Origin: Triparma columacea
Taxonomy: Eukaryota; Sar; Bolidophyceae; Parmales; Triparmaceae
DNA: 34,568 nt
Assembly: GCA_030267965.1 (NCBI GenBank)
Contig: BRYA01000831.1
Span: 1 to 34,568, forward strand
Reading direction: 5' to 3'
Position numbers and translations under genes: made by a program. Shown here in pieces: positions 8,401-20,500 of this stretch; within the stretch, counting starts at the first letter, position 1, and every line of letters starts with the position of its first letter. The notes beneath the pieces were generated by a model that saw only the letters and a program-made list of their open reading frames with translations, made no database searches and was not told where the DNA came from.

Positions 8401-11347
8401 AGGCAAGGTGGTCCAAAAATTTCCGCTGCGCCTTTTGGACAAAGAAGCTGTCGGCGTCTTCGTTCAGCCACCTTGAGTTCTGCCTCTCGGTAACGTTGTT
8501 GGAGAGGCTCTGAAAGGCTCCCTTGGCCAGCCTCGCACTGTAGTGAAGGTGGCCCTTGAAAACAAGGCGTTTGGATCTCAGAGACTTCGAGGTGTTCTCC
8601 TGCAGCTTCTGCAAAACACGCAGTTCGGAGGTTGTCGCGAAGTGGTTGTCGGCTTGACGGAGCAAGTAAACCTTCTCAGCCTTCGACTCGACAAAGTCAC
8701 ACATGGCGTCAAAGGCCTGTCTGACCAGAATGAATTTGCGGTACTGATCCGCGGACCTCTCCTGCTTCAAAATTGCACTAGAGACAACCCAAATCGCGAA
8801 ATGGCGTTTCAGCACACCCAAGACGAAAAAGACAGCAGCTCTCTGGTGAAGAGCCCTCGAGCGTTGGGAAAAGGCGGTCGAATGAAGCCACATTTTGAAG
8901 GCCCACTTCGCCAAGCCCCCCGCTGCAAATTCAATCGCCATTTGCCTCTTCTCGCTCTCCCGCCTACTGACTGACACGAATTGGGTCCACTCCGTAAATA
9001 TGTACCTTTTTGTGCCCTCCGTGAAGAAGTCCATCGCCATCGTCTCCAACTCGCGTGCACGCTTGCAACACCTAGAGTAGTCTACCCATTCCAAAAAAAT
9101 CTTCGACAGCACAAGCGACGTGTGGTGCTCGACAGCGGTGGAATTCATGGATTTGAAGTGGGTGAAGGAAGGAGAGAGGTAGTAGGTAAACCGTGATAGG
9201 GCCAACCGGGCAAGGTTGTTGGAGTAGTGAATATCGGCAACTTTAAGTTTGGCCCTCGTTTCATTCTTATCGCAGTGACAGTCAAGGAGACACTTCACAG
9301 CCCACCGTTTGAGCTTGTCCTCGTAAAAAAAATCCGAGATCAAATGTCTTGAGTGCGTCTCCCTCCTCCTCAAGATAAAGTACTTCAGCATGGTAATGCC
9401 CTTGGACTTGAGGGCATAGACGTGGTGCTGACGACCAGCGTTTAACCTGCTGTGTTTCTCGTGCCGTCTCTCTACGTATGCAGCCCACAACTTGAAAGAG
9501 CGCCACGATATCGTTTGTGCACAGTGGGAATCGGCCATTCTGAGCTTGATGGAACCCAACGTCTCCTGCGATGAGCGTTGCTTCAATGAGTAAGAATTGT
9601 CTCGTCGGCTTCGCTCTGTTAGTAAATTGCCCATTCTCACCTCCTTCCAAACTCCAAGCGCATTTCCCACGATCTTCCTGTCCAAAAACTTGGCGGCGAG
9701 ATTGAACTTGTGGGCTTCCGCAACGAGATCGGTCCAGAGATTGAATGACCTCTGAGAAATGGTGGATAAATATTTTTCATGAGCGATGCCGATCTTCCTC
9801 TCCTCGGCCAAAAAGGCTCTCCATCTGTGAATGGAAATCTTGGCTAAAAAATTGTCGGCCTTGGACTGTTTCGAGCGCTTCTCGTTCCAGTAGGTGACCC
9901 TCCTCCTCCACGCTCTGATGCTGTAATGACAAAGTTTCATGACTGAGTGGGCGTAAGCCGTGAGGTTGTTGCGGCGAGTTTGCAGTGCATCTAGTCGATA
10001 TACTTTCCAGAGTCCCAAGTGCAACGTTATCGTATTGTACCTGTAAAGATTAGAGGCCTTCTCGAATTTTCTCTTTTCTTCGACGTACTCCCTCCAAAGC
10101 TCGAAGCCCCTTGGTGTATTTTTCGACCGAAAGAAATACCTCGATTTATCTCTAAGCTCCTTGCCCCTAGCCCTATCCTTTGCACAGACTGCCCACCTTC
10201 GCAGCGCTCTCTGTGACTGTGAAACCTGAAAGTGAGCGATGGCCTGAAGCAAGGCTTTCTGCTCCTTGGCCTTGGCGTGAGCGTGTTCTTTCAAGATGCC
10301 AAACACGTTTGTCTTGGTGCGAAACTCGGCGTCCTTGCGGAAGGCGGTGGCTTTTCTTGTGATGAGGAACTGGCGAAGGGCCTCGTCACCGTTCTTGGGA
10401 AGATTGAGGACTGTGCCGTTGGACAGGGAAGTGTGGTGGGAGGGCACTCGCGGATTCGTTGACCTCACCCTGCTCGTGTCACTTTCTTCGTAACGGAAAG
10501 ACTCGTGCGCGTCATTGTTGCCGTCGTCATTTCCATCTCCATCTCTGTATCTGTCTTCGTATCGCTCGTTGTCGACTTCGCAGTCCACCCCCTGTCCCTC
10601 ATAGTCAGTGTATTCTTCGTTTTTTTCCAAGTTGAAAACAACTGAGCGCTCGAGCGTAGACATGGGGACAACGATACTATTTCTCTTCGTCCCCCTGTAG
10701 TACTCCACAGTACCCTGGTTAATCACACCACGGTCAAGACTGTCCCGTTCCGCGAGGACATCCATTAACCTAACTTCCCTACCCCCCTCCAGTTGTAACA
10801 TCGTGGCGTCGTTCTCGTCCTTCAAGTCTCTGATCGCCGAGTAGTGCTCGTGACGGCCAATTAGCAACGACAAGTTCACTGACTGTTGCTTGAGCCGGTC
10901 CCTCTTGTGCCTGAGTACCTTGAGCATCTCATCAGGATCCGGACCCTCGTGCTGTGCATTCTTCTGGACCATGTTCTGCAGGTGAATTGAGCTGCAACGA
11001 GCAAAGCGAGTATCGAGAAAGGAGCGAGGCGGCGACCGAAGGGTGAGTGTGGGTAGTGTGGATAAGTGCCTTGGGGCGCTCGTTGCAGAACCCAAAATAT
11101 CGTTGTCGCTACGCTGTTCAGTTTTTTGGCTCGTCCACAATACTTACGGGTTATTCGGGTTCACACTCATCAGCCTTGGCATGGGCCTAGAATGGTGAGA
11201 GGGAATTGCGTAGGGCTCTTCGTTTGAGTGTGCATGGTATGGATACTTTGATTCAGCAAGATGCTGGGGCACTTTGATGGTGACCCTCCCGTGGTCGAGC
11301 GTCTCCCAGGTCGATATTTGATCGTAGATGTCAAAGGAGTCTTCCAT
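5477..11347 (-). CDS. Sfi1-like centrin-binding repeat protein
   Basis: Five exons restore one 1794-aa frame: 11148-11347, 8112-10991, 7292-7946, 6822-7198 and 5477-6749. The introns are GT-AG; the one at 7199-7291 is 93 nt and could be read through in frame, but it has GTAAGG and CACACAG ends. The start is the ATG at 11347. The protein consists of about 30 repeats of the form (L/F)xxW(R/K)xxV/F spaced by roughly 30-70 residues, such as GFELWREYVEE, SFKLWAAYVER and TFIAWKNYAAI. This is the centrin-binding pattern of Sfi1. Splicing at 7946/8112 creates IFHRWCKF, a full motif, which supports the junction. Sfi1 proteins form filaments with centrin at centrosomes, basal bodies or half-bridges. 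A basal-body or flagellar-root role is inferred. Other Sfi1-repeat proteins exist, so strict orthology is not claimed. Confidence 0.85.
10992..11147 (-). other. Intron 1 of Sfi1-like gene, with internal inverted repeat
   Basis: The transcript-strand donor is GTAAGTATTG and the acceptor ...CTCGCTTTGCTCGTTGCAG. The terminal CTGCAACGAGC (plus strand, 10992-11002) has a perfect inverted copy GCTCGTTGCAG at 11078-11088, bounding a 97-bp segment. Similar acceptor ends occur in introns of other genes in this window. Confidence 0.85.
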
Positions 11348-11755
11348 GGCCTTCAATTCTTTTGGAAAGGTTTTTCGATGAGGGGCGGGTGGGACAGCAG
11401 CAGGAAGAAGTGATTGATGGGGGGGGGGGGGGGGAGGGGGCGAATATTGTTGATTGGGCTTCGCAGTGGAGGGTTGGGCTAGTAGGGAAATAGGAGGGGT
11501 GGTAAAGTATCCTTATTTATTTGTTTGAAGGCCCCTCTCCTCCCCTCACCCCCTGCTCAAACCGAAAAAGGTGTGAGGGTTGAAGTTGACGTGACGAATT
11601 CGCTCGTTTTCTACCCTCACCTAGCTTTACCTCGTATAGAGGGGGTCTCGTAGGGTTGCTCTTGACTTTCCCGCATCGCTAACCTCCCAACCCTCCCCCA
11701 ACAACAATCCTCGAAACCTCTTTGTAACAGGCAACAAAAACAAGAACCGACCGCT
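11348..11755. promoter_or_regulatory. Divergent promoter region with G16 run
   Basis: A 408-nt spacer lies between the divergent starts of the Sfi1-like gene (11347, minus) and the EF-hand/CBS gene (11756, plus). It contains an uninterrupted run of 16 G at 11419-11434, then A and five more G. C-rich blocks follow at about 11530-11560 and 11680-11700. No ORF of note and no recognised promoter element are seen. Confidence 0.5.
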
Positions 11756-14700
11756 ATGGGGGCTGGTTACTCCCAAGCAATGTCGGAAGGAGGGTTCTCA
11801 ATTCACCCGAATGATGCTCCGATCTTTGACAACATCCAGGAGTACCAGAATTGCAAGCTCAGTGCTATCAATGAATCCCTTGACACTTGGAAGGACATCT
11901 ACAACAGCAAGAGGCTGGTGACGTTTGCCGAGTTCGATGAAATATTCGGACATATCCTCGGTGACCCAGAGGAATATTTTGGGGTCTTTACAGGGGACGA
12001 TGTAAAGAAGAGGGCAAAGGCAAAGGCCATGGCCATGGCCCAGCTCAGGAAGATGCACGGGAACGACAGCCTGAAGCTCGGGGTGCCCGCGCCGGACAGA
12101 AGAAAGACCAGGGCTAGGTGAGAAGTGGATCGGAGGAGAGTAAAAAAGCGAGAGGGGCGTTCGCTGGCTGGGACATATTCTAACCACCCAAATACACACC
12201 ATCACAGGAGCGGAAGCAGCATGTTGAGGAGCAGCATTTCGTCGTCCGGTTCCATATCAGGAGCTGGTGGGAGTTTTCAGGGGCATAATAGCGCGCAGAA
12301 CTTGAGCATTGCTCAGATGGCCATGAACATGGTCAATGCAACCAAGATGGGGGACAAGAGTCAGCCCAGGATCTCGAGCGCCCAGATAGACAAGTATAAG
12401 CGAGGTGAGAATCGCGTGAAGAAGACTCGCAGCTGAAGCACAATTCACACTGCACCGTCCCTACTTGCGCTCGCTGCACGCACGCTTGTTGACTTAAACC
12501 AAACTTCTTCGATCGTCGCTTCGCTCCTCCCCCAATCGCGCTCGTCGCAGGAGCCATGATCGATATATTTGACGTTTTTGCGATACTCGCTTTGCTTTGC
12601 AATGAGGAGGTAGAGCCCAAACTAACCTTCCTCTTTGTATTCTTTGGAAGGAACGGGAGCAAGCAGGGGGGGCTGGACCACAAGCAGTTCAGAGACCTGA
12701 TCGACAGGATCACCTCGGCAGTGTACAAACTCCTCGGAAACTTTCCTCCAGATAAAAAGTACTCGGAGATGGTTGTCTTGAACCTTTACGGGAAGAAAGG
12801 CCACATGCACAGGGAGGTCATGACTTTGAATGAGATTTGGGAGTGGTGTCAGGACGAGGTTGAGGTCGCCAACTATTTGCAGAAGGTCTTCCAATTCTCT
12901 CTCACATCAAACTCAATGTACAAGCAGGAGGTGGCTGTAAACACGGACAGCTACCTTCAGAATAGTAAGCTGATGGAGGGAGACAGCGATGATGAGGATG
13001 GGAGCGGTATAGAGAAGGCTAGGCCGCCGCTTTGGAACGAGCTCGTGAAAGGGATGGCAACCAAGGCGTGGTGGGAGGATCTGCCAACCGTCAAGGGGAA
13101 AGATATGAACTTGTGCGTACTAAGGCAAATGTGGGAGAAGGACAAGACTGCTGTGTGCGTCTTTGAAGGGAAAAAATGCCAAGGTATCGTGGACTCCATG
13201 AGTCTCGCTGACAAGTTGGTACATGCGTGGGATGAGGTGAGAATTGGGAATGTAGGGGGGGGGCAAAATTTAGCGCACTCTAAAATCTTAACCCTTTGCC
13301 TCGATCTTTATCTCCTTTCGCTCACCGCAGGGAGAGAAGAGTACCGCGTCCACCATCCAACAACAACAACAACAGAAACACATCCAGCAACTAAAACACA
13401 AGGAGAGCGGGGGAGAGTTGCAAAGCAGTCCCAATAGGAAGGATAGACGAAGGAATGCCGCAGTCATGATTGACCACACCCAGGCGTTTGCAAACCTCGC
13501 GGCAAATTTTTGCTATGAGCCCGTTTCAGGAAAAGAAGGAGAAACTGATATGAGGTCGAAGAAGGAGAGGGGTCATAGAAAAGTCTCGACGTTCGACTAC
13601 TCGAACGCTACCGAGCCTCTAATGGGGCAGATGGAAGAGATCGGCGCGGGGGGGGAGGGCAAGGGGGAGATGGAGGGCAAAATTGAAAAAGAGCTCCTGC
13701 TGAAAAGGAAGTCGGCCTCTCTTTCAAAGCGGTGCCTTGCTACTGAGTTCGTGTATAGTATGATTCATCGCTTCGCTTGCGGAGCGAATAACGTCTTGGT
13801 GGCGAGCCACATGAGCAGCGACACATCCTCATTTATCCACATTATGTGTCATGACGAGATTGCCGGCTGGATAGCGAGGAGGAATGAACTACTTGGCGAG
13901 GCTCTTAACAAGAGCCTTCTAAAGCAGCAACACTTGGTCAGAACTCCTCTCGTGGTGAGGACTTCAGATAATGCTAAGACTGCCTTTCAGGAAATGACCA
14001 AGAGGAACTGCGCTTCTGCGGCTATCGTCGACGAATTCACGGAGAAATTCGTCGCGGAGATACGGATTGATGATATTAGGAGCTTGGCCAGAAGGGGGTG
14101 GGAAGTGGGCAAAGACAGCCAGGGAGGAGAAACGTCAGGGGAGCTGCCGGAGGTAGTTGCTGACAAATTCAACGCTAATGAGGTCGGAAGGGTCATGAGA
14201 GAGACGATCATCGCTAGGGAGCAAAGCACAATGATGGCGGCGGCGGCGGCCAACCACTCTAGGGATTCCCATAGAGGTCACCACCTTTCACCTGGTATCT
14301 CAAAGAGATACATTTCCAAGGGGTTAAGGAGCCCGAGCCAAAAACCAAGTCCCAAACTGGGAGGGAGGAAACTTGCTGGTTCGTCTGCGAAGGGGGGGGA
14401 GAGGGAAGGGCGTGTCGCCCCTGTGGTTGGTAACAGAGCCGGTGATAACATGATCTTAACCGGGAATGTTGAGGACGATGCCGCCCATTTGATAAAGTTC
14501 TGTGGACTTCTCCTCCCTGTTTGCAGCTATTTGGTAGAGGCAGAATGCGGGGAGGAACACGACATAAAGACGAGGAAAAATGAGCTTTCGGCCATGAATT
14601 TTAAGTTTGAAGGGTTCAGAGGAAAGCTATACAAAAGGAAGAGCATGGTCGAGGCAATGTGTGACGCCTTCAAGACCGGTATTGGGCCTGTCGGGAGAGA

Positions 14701-15934
14701 GAGGAGGACACGCATGATGTTGCTCCAAAAGAAGACAGGCAGCCTGCTCATTGGGAAGGGAAAGGTAGGGGGGGGGGACGGGACGAAGGACAGAGAAAAT
14801 GGAGAAAAGGATGCAGATCGAGGAGACGGAGGGGATAATCAAAAAGAAGAGGAGGAAGGGGAGGCACCGAAACAGAAGAATTGGGACAAGCTCAGAAAGA
14901 TGGTCAAGAAGGGAGATGTAAAAGGGAACGCGAAGGAGAAAGAGAAGAAGGAGAAGGAGAAGGAGAAGGAGACTGAGAAGAAAGCGGAAGGCAGCAAAGA
15001 GGGGGGTGGAGGGAAAGGTGGAGGCAAGGGCTGGGAAAAGCTAAGAAGAGTTGTCAAAGGTGGAGGAGACGGAGGCGGGGGCAAGAGCAACTCCAAATCG
15101 AAAAATAGTCACAAGGGGAAAGGGGACGGAAGCGATGAGGTCAGCAATAAGAAGAAGGAAGATAAGGCAAAGGAGGGGGGCAACGAAGACGAAATTGTGA
15201 TGGAAGAGAAGAAAGAGGATGGAGTGGAAGAGGGAGGAAATGGGGAGGCACTGAGGATGGGTTTGAGGAGGGACCAAACTGTCGTTATTGGTGACACACT
15301 TGGACAGGTGATCAATATTATGGCTGCGGAAAAAAAGGGCAGGGTCTATGTTACGAACTCTGCTGGGCGGCCAGTAGGAGTCGTGACGATTCACGACATT
15401 TGCAGGTTGATTCTTAACAACTGTGAAGCAGAGGTTGTCAAGCTCCTCGAGGCCAAGGACGATGATGAAGAAGAGGAAGATGAGGAGGGGGGGCTTAAGG
15501 AAGGAGGGGTTACGAAAAAAGAGGAGATCGAAAAGAGGATTCAACAGTCAAAGGAGGAAGAACAACAACACAGCAACAAGGCAGAGGCTGGCGCAATGAT
15601 AGACAAACTGTTAGCTAGGCCAACTATGACTGGAGTACGGGAAAAGGAGGGAACCGCTGCGGCTGGGTCTGAGAAAGTTGCAGGGTGGGTAGAAAGCGCG
15701 AGCGAGATTGGTCCCACGACAGAGAAGAAGGTGTCCTTGTTGCAAGATCAGAGGCCAAGTATTTCCGTGCTTTACGAAATGAACGACAACAAGGTTGACA
15801 TAGGGGGAGGGGGCAGAATAAGGGCGGACACTGGGCAACTGGAGGATGTCATCACCCTTCCGGCAACGAGGAACAGGATGGCTTCGTTAGTGTTGGAGGA
15901 AGGAGAAGAGGACGAGGAGGATGACGAGGAGTGA
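11756..15934 (+). CDS. EF-hand-like and CBS-domain protein, N-myristoylation motif
   Basis: Four exons give a 1282-aa protein: 11756-12117, 12208-12404, 12551-13236 and 13331-15934. The N-terminus MGAGYSQ fits the MGxxxS myristoylation consensus, so membrane tethering is likely. Around residues 187-235 the sequence DIFDVFAILALLCNEE..., followed by a degenerate loop NGSKQGGLDHKQF, resembles the EF-hand architecture of calcineurin B/KChIP-like proteins, but the loop lacks a full set of Ca ligands. CBS-like motifs lie at about 609-670 (AAIVDEF...AEIRIDDI) and 1063-1110 (GRVYVTNSAGRPVGVVTIHD). Between them is a long Lys/Glu/Gly-rich linker with a repeated NWDKLRKMVK / GWEKLRRVVK motif, and an acidic C-terminus. 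CBS pairs commonly bind adenosine nucleotides. A Ca- or energy-sensing scaffold is inference. The gene ends 91 nt before the convergent 5-oxoprolinase stop. Confidence 0.7.
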
Positions 15935-16025
15935 GTAAAAGGGTTCTAACAGTTTTATTATTGACAATTGTAAACGATCTACTTTGGTTTCCTTCTGTTG
16001 AATGCGAGGAGCTCCTCCGATTGCT

Positions 16026-19000
16026 TTATGCCGAAAACTGGCTTTCCTTATAAGCCTGTAAGCTCCCGTTGCCCACTCCCTCAAAGGCGGCAGGTCTTGG
16101 TTCGGTCTCTTCCCCCTCCACCCCATCACCCTCCCCTATCTTCCCGTACCCCCCTCCTCCGGGAGAATGGATGATAAGAAGGTCGCCAACTCCCAGGTTC
16201 GTGGTAGCCTTCCCTCCGATATTGACCAAATTTCCCCCCTTTCTCTTGAGCAGGTTTACCCCAGTCGACCCATCCCCTCCCCCCGCCATCCCGTAAGGTC
16301 TCCTGCTTCTCCTTTCACTGAGTATACTCATAACCAGCGGTTCCAGTGGTTCGATGACCCTCGTAAGTCCACACCCTCCCTTCCTCCTCCCCGTCCCCCC
16401 GCTCCCCTTCCTGATCTCAAATTTGTGCAGCATCACGGGGTACCTCCTCTCGAGGATCTCGGGGTCGGTTATCCTGGTGTTGGTGCAGTGCGTGTGGACC
16501 CCGTGCTTCCCGTCCCACGTGGGTCCGGCCCCGTGCCCCCCCGCGATGGTCTCGTAGTACCCGAAGCCCTCGTTGCCGAACGTCAGGTTATTCATGCAGC
16601 CCTGGGATGCAGCGCAGGCTTTGAACGCCTTAAGGATGACGTCTACGAGGCGCTGGGATGTCAAGACGTTCCCTCCGACAACGGCGGCGTCGGCGGAGGG
16701 GTTGAGGATGGAGCCAGGTGGAATAATGAATTTTATGGGGTTGAGACAACCCTGGTTCAGGGGAATTTCTGACGATACGAGACACCGGATGGAGTATATG
16801 ACTGCCGAATAGGTGACAGCTGGGGGAGCATTGTGATTCCCTAAGACCTGAGGTCCGGTTCCTGTGAAGTCAAAGGTGGCGCTTCCGGTTTCTGGGTCGA
16901 TGGTGATTGTGAGTTTGATCGGCGTTCCGTCGTCCATGTAGTCGGTGGCCGTCAGGGAGGTGGATGATAGCGTGGTTGCGGTCTCCTTGAGCATCGCCCT
17001 GACGCTCCCCTCTGCGGTCCTCTGGATGAAACTCATGTAACCCTGGACAGTCGGGAGGTCATACTCCGTGATGAGCTGCAACGAGCAAAGTGAAGCGAAG
17101 CGCAGAAAGAATAAGGGGTGAGTTGACTTGAGTAACGAAAGTAGGCAATATCATCGACAACGCTTGAAGCCGCCTCACTCACCTCGTTCACGAGCCTGAT
17201 CCCCATCTGGTTTGCTGCAACCTGCGCCCTCAAATCGGACAGGTTGTCCCTGAGGTTCCTCGTGGGGTACGGGGGCTTGTTTAGGATCTCCGTGATGGCC
17301 TTCTCCTGGAATACTCCCTCCTCCACGAGCTTGGTGGCGATGATCTGCGCCCCCTCCTCGAGGAGGGTGGTGGAATTGGGGGGCATGGACCCTGGCGCTA
17401 TCCCTCCAATGTCAGAGTGGTGTCCGCGTGACGCGACGAAGAACACGATCTTTCCGTGCCTGAAAACCGGCGTGATGACCGTAATGTCAGGCAAGTGCGA
17501 TCCCCCCGCGAGCTGCGGGTGGTTGGAGACGAAGACCTCCCCCGGCTTCATGCCCTCGAGGCCCCAGTGCTTGACCTGGTACGAGACGGCCTCCTGCATC
17601 GCCCCCAGGTGAACCGGAATGTGGGGCGCGTTCGCCACGAGCCCCCCCCCCGGCCCAAAGAGGGCGCAGGAGAAGTCCAGCCTCTCCTTTATGTTGACGG
17701 AGACGGAGGTGCGCTGGAGGGTCTTCCCCATGGACTCGGCGATACCCATGAACCTGTGGCCGAAGATTGAAAGCATCACGGGGTCCTCTTTGATTTGCTT
17801 ATCCTGGTCTTCGGCGCCGTCTTCTCCCTCGCGTTCCTCTGCGATTCCTCCTACGGTGATCTCCAGGTCGCCCTCAACGTTCATGATGGCTTCACAGTCG
17901 TCCTCCACCACGATGGTTGAGATGTCCTGGACGATGATGGCCGGGCCCTCAACCTGGTGGCCTGGGGACATCATGGCTAGGTCGTAGACCTTGACGTCCT
18001 GCCATCCTCCCTCGAAGTATGCCTTCTTCGACATGACAAAGGCCGAGGTTGGTGGGGGGCCGAGGGGGGTGGGGGGGACGAGGGGGGGTAGGGAGGGACC
18101 GGGGACGATGCAACGCACGCGGTAGTCGTCGACGATCACGTCGCGGTCGAGGTCGAAACCAAACTCCCTCTGATAATGAGAGGAGAAGGTGCTGCCGTAG
18201 TCAGACCAGAAGTCAGTGCCGTCCTCGTTGCTCTTGGTGAAGATGGCAGTATCAGTGCCCTCGTACCTAAGGTTGAGGAACCTCTCTGTGATGATGTCCT
18301 CGTCCTTATATCCCTCCTCCCTCAGTCTCCCCTTCCCATTCTCCTCTAGGGTTTCGAACCTCTTCTGATCAATCTCTGGTACCTCCCCCCTCTTTGCAAC
18401 GACGGCTGAAGGTCCCGTCTCCTCCACCATGGCGTCGCTCAAAGACAGGCCGTACGCGCTCAGCACTCCCCCGTACCGCGGGACGAGTACTTTCTCGATG
18501 CCAAGTTTCCTCGCCACCCCGCAAGCGTGCTGAGGTCCTGCTCCCCCGAAGGCCGTCAAGGTGTGGTCCTTGGTGTCGAAGCCCCTCATCTGTGTGAGGT
18601 TCCTTATGGGCCTGCACATGGCCTCGTTTGCGATCTTAATGAACCCGTGCGCCACCTCCTCCGCAGTTTTCATGCCCCCGATCTCCCCCCCCGCATCTTC
18701 TATCATCTTTTCAAACATTTCCCTGCTCCCGTCCTCGTCCAGAGGCTGGTCTTCGTTCGGTCCGAATATCTTAGGGAACCTCTCCTTAACAACCCTCCCC
18801 GTAACCGCGTTAGCGTCCGTAACCGCCAGCTCCCCCCCCTTCCTGTAGCAAACCGGTCCCGGCTGTGACCCCACGCTCTCCGGTCCAACCTGCATAACCC
18901 CTCCCCTACTGATGGTAAGCTTGCTCCCCCCCCCAGCCGCCACGGTGTTGATGTCTAGCTGTGGTGTCATTACCGTTACCCCCGCCGTGGTGGTCTCGTA

Positions 19001-20500
19001 GACCGTGGGCATGACGCCGCCGTACCTGCTTACGTCTGTGCTTGTTCCTCCCATGTCAAAACCTATCACCGCCTTAGGACCGGATACAGAGGAGGGGGGG
19101 GAGGAGGAGGGGGGGGAAGGGTAACGATCGTAACTCGTCTTTGCGTAACCTACAACTCCTCCGGCTGGGCCTGAGAGTATCGCCTGGTGGCCGGCGAATG
19201 ATCCAACTCTTGTTAATCCCCCGTCAGACTTCATGAATGTTACAGATACTTTCTCCATAAGGTCGTCCTGGAATCCCTTCTTGAACCCCTTCAGGTACTC
19301 CGTTATGCTCGGCGTCAAGTACGCGCTTGCCACCGTAGTCTGCCCCCTAGGTACTAGCTTGACCATCCTGCTAGTCTCGTGGGAGAGTGTTATCTGGGTG
19401 TACCCTACCTCCCTGCATACCTCCCCGACCTCCATCTCGTGGAAGGGGTAGAGGTAGGAGTGCATGAGCACGACGGCGACGCTCCTAACGCCCCTGTCGT
19501 AGTGGTGCTGTAGAAGTTTCCTGACGGCCTGTTTGTCCACGGGCTTTATCACGCGCACAGTCTCCCCTGTTACAGTCTCCTTTACAGAGCCCTCCCAAAC
19601 CTGACCCGACTGGCTCTTCATCTTTTCCGTGAGCATGGCTACGCGCTCGTCTATCTCCTCGCTGGCCTCGTACAGGTTGGTCCTCTTGGTTATGGTTAGG
19701 TCGAAGATGTCAGGACGGCTCTGGTTGCCTACCTGGAGGACGTCTCCGTAACCTTTGGTTGTTATGAGGAGGGTCCGGGAACCGGCGCGCTCGAGGAGAG
19801 CGTTGGTGGCGACTGTTGTCCCCATGCGAATGCTCTTTATGTTTGAGACCTGAAGTTTTTTCCCCCTAGATAGTGTAGTGTGTGGAGTTAGTTGTGGAGT
19901 TAGTTGTGGTCTAATTCTCTTTTCACGCGATCGTCCTTTCTCTCGTCTCTTCTTTCGTCTTTTCTCCTTTCTCCATCTATCTCCATTTCATCTCTCTCAT
20001 CTCTCTCACCTATCCCACTCTTGTTCTCCTTTAAGATAATGTTTCATAATCCTTCTTATACCCTCAGTTGGTGCATCAGCGTAATTTGATGGGTCCTGTG
20101 ATAGTAGTTTATATACTATTGGAGTTGCTACAGGGAGTGTAGGTACTAGACAGTAGATGTCAGTGAAGGTACCTCCCCTATCCTGTAATGCACGTGATGG
20201 AGGGTGTGGTGGGGGGTGATTAGAGCATGCATATGGTGTTTATGTGATATTTATGTGTTAGGAATGGTGTTAGGAACGTTATGGTACCAATTTTAGGATA
20301 AATAAGGCGTAAATTGAGAATAAAATGAAGGATTCCTCAAAACAGCGGTGGCAAGACTCGTGTTGGAGGTCTCTTTTTTAATCCCCATTGACTGTGTTTG
20401 CATTGTTGGGGGTGGATTTGTAGGTCAGAATATAAATACTCACAATTGAAAAGTTAAACATTCCATCTAAAGGAACGTTAAGGTTAGGCAAGACAGACAT
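16026..20500 (-). CDS. OPLAH: 5-oxoprolinase (ATP-hydrolysing)
   Basis: This enzyme opens 5-oxo-L-proline to L-glutamate with ATP in the cytosolic gamma-glutamyl (glutathione) cycle. Four exons give 1320 aa, close to the ~1290 usual for eukaryotic enzymes: 20444-20500, 20010-20182, 17183-19865 and 16026-17075. Exon 1 codes only 19 residues ending FNFSI, and exon 2 starts DRGGTFTD, rebuilding the conserved [13 protein letters not shown] nucleotide-binding motif. Exon 3 must begin at 19865 (after CTATCTAG) to keep frame, giving [20 protein letters not shown]. The HyuA half includes [20 protein letters not shown] (about 345-354) and [17 protein letters not shown]. The HyuB half starts near residue 768 ([20 protein letters not shown]) and runs to the end. 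A Ser/Pro loop encoded by C/G runs sits just before GFDMGG. Assignment is secure. Confidence 0.95.
17076..17182 (-). other. Intron 3 of OPLAH with shared acceptor motif
   Basis: The donor is GAG|GTGAGTGAGG and the acceptor ends ...TGCGCTTCGCTTCACTTTGCTCGTTGCAG. The plus-strand end, CTGCAACGAGCAAAG at 17076-17090, is identical over 15 nt to the end of the Sfi1-like intron 1 at 10992-11006. Confidence 0.9.

Noticed and set aside
15041..15544. Minus-strand ORF of 167 codons opposite the EF-hand/CBS gene
   Set aside because: It lies opposite the Lys/Glu-rich linker; its Phe/Leu/Ser content is the reverse reading of AAG/GAG codons.
16167..16772. Plus-strand ORF of 201 codons
   Set aside because: Antisense to the HyuB part of 5-oxoprolinase, which is well conserved in the minus frame.
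18350..18365. GGTTTCGAACC, resembling a tRNA T-arm
   Set aside because: It is inside the 5-oxoprolinase coding exon and has no matching acceptor, D or anticodon arms.
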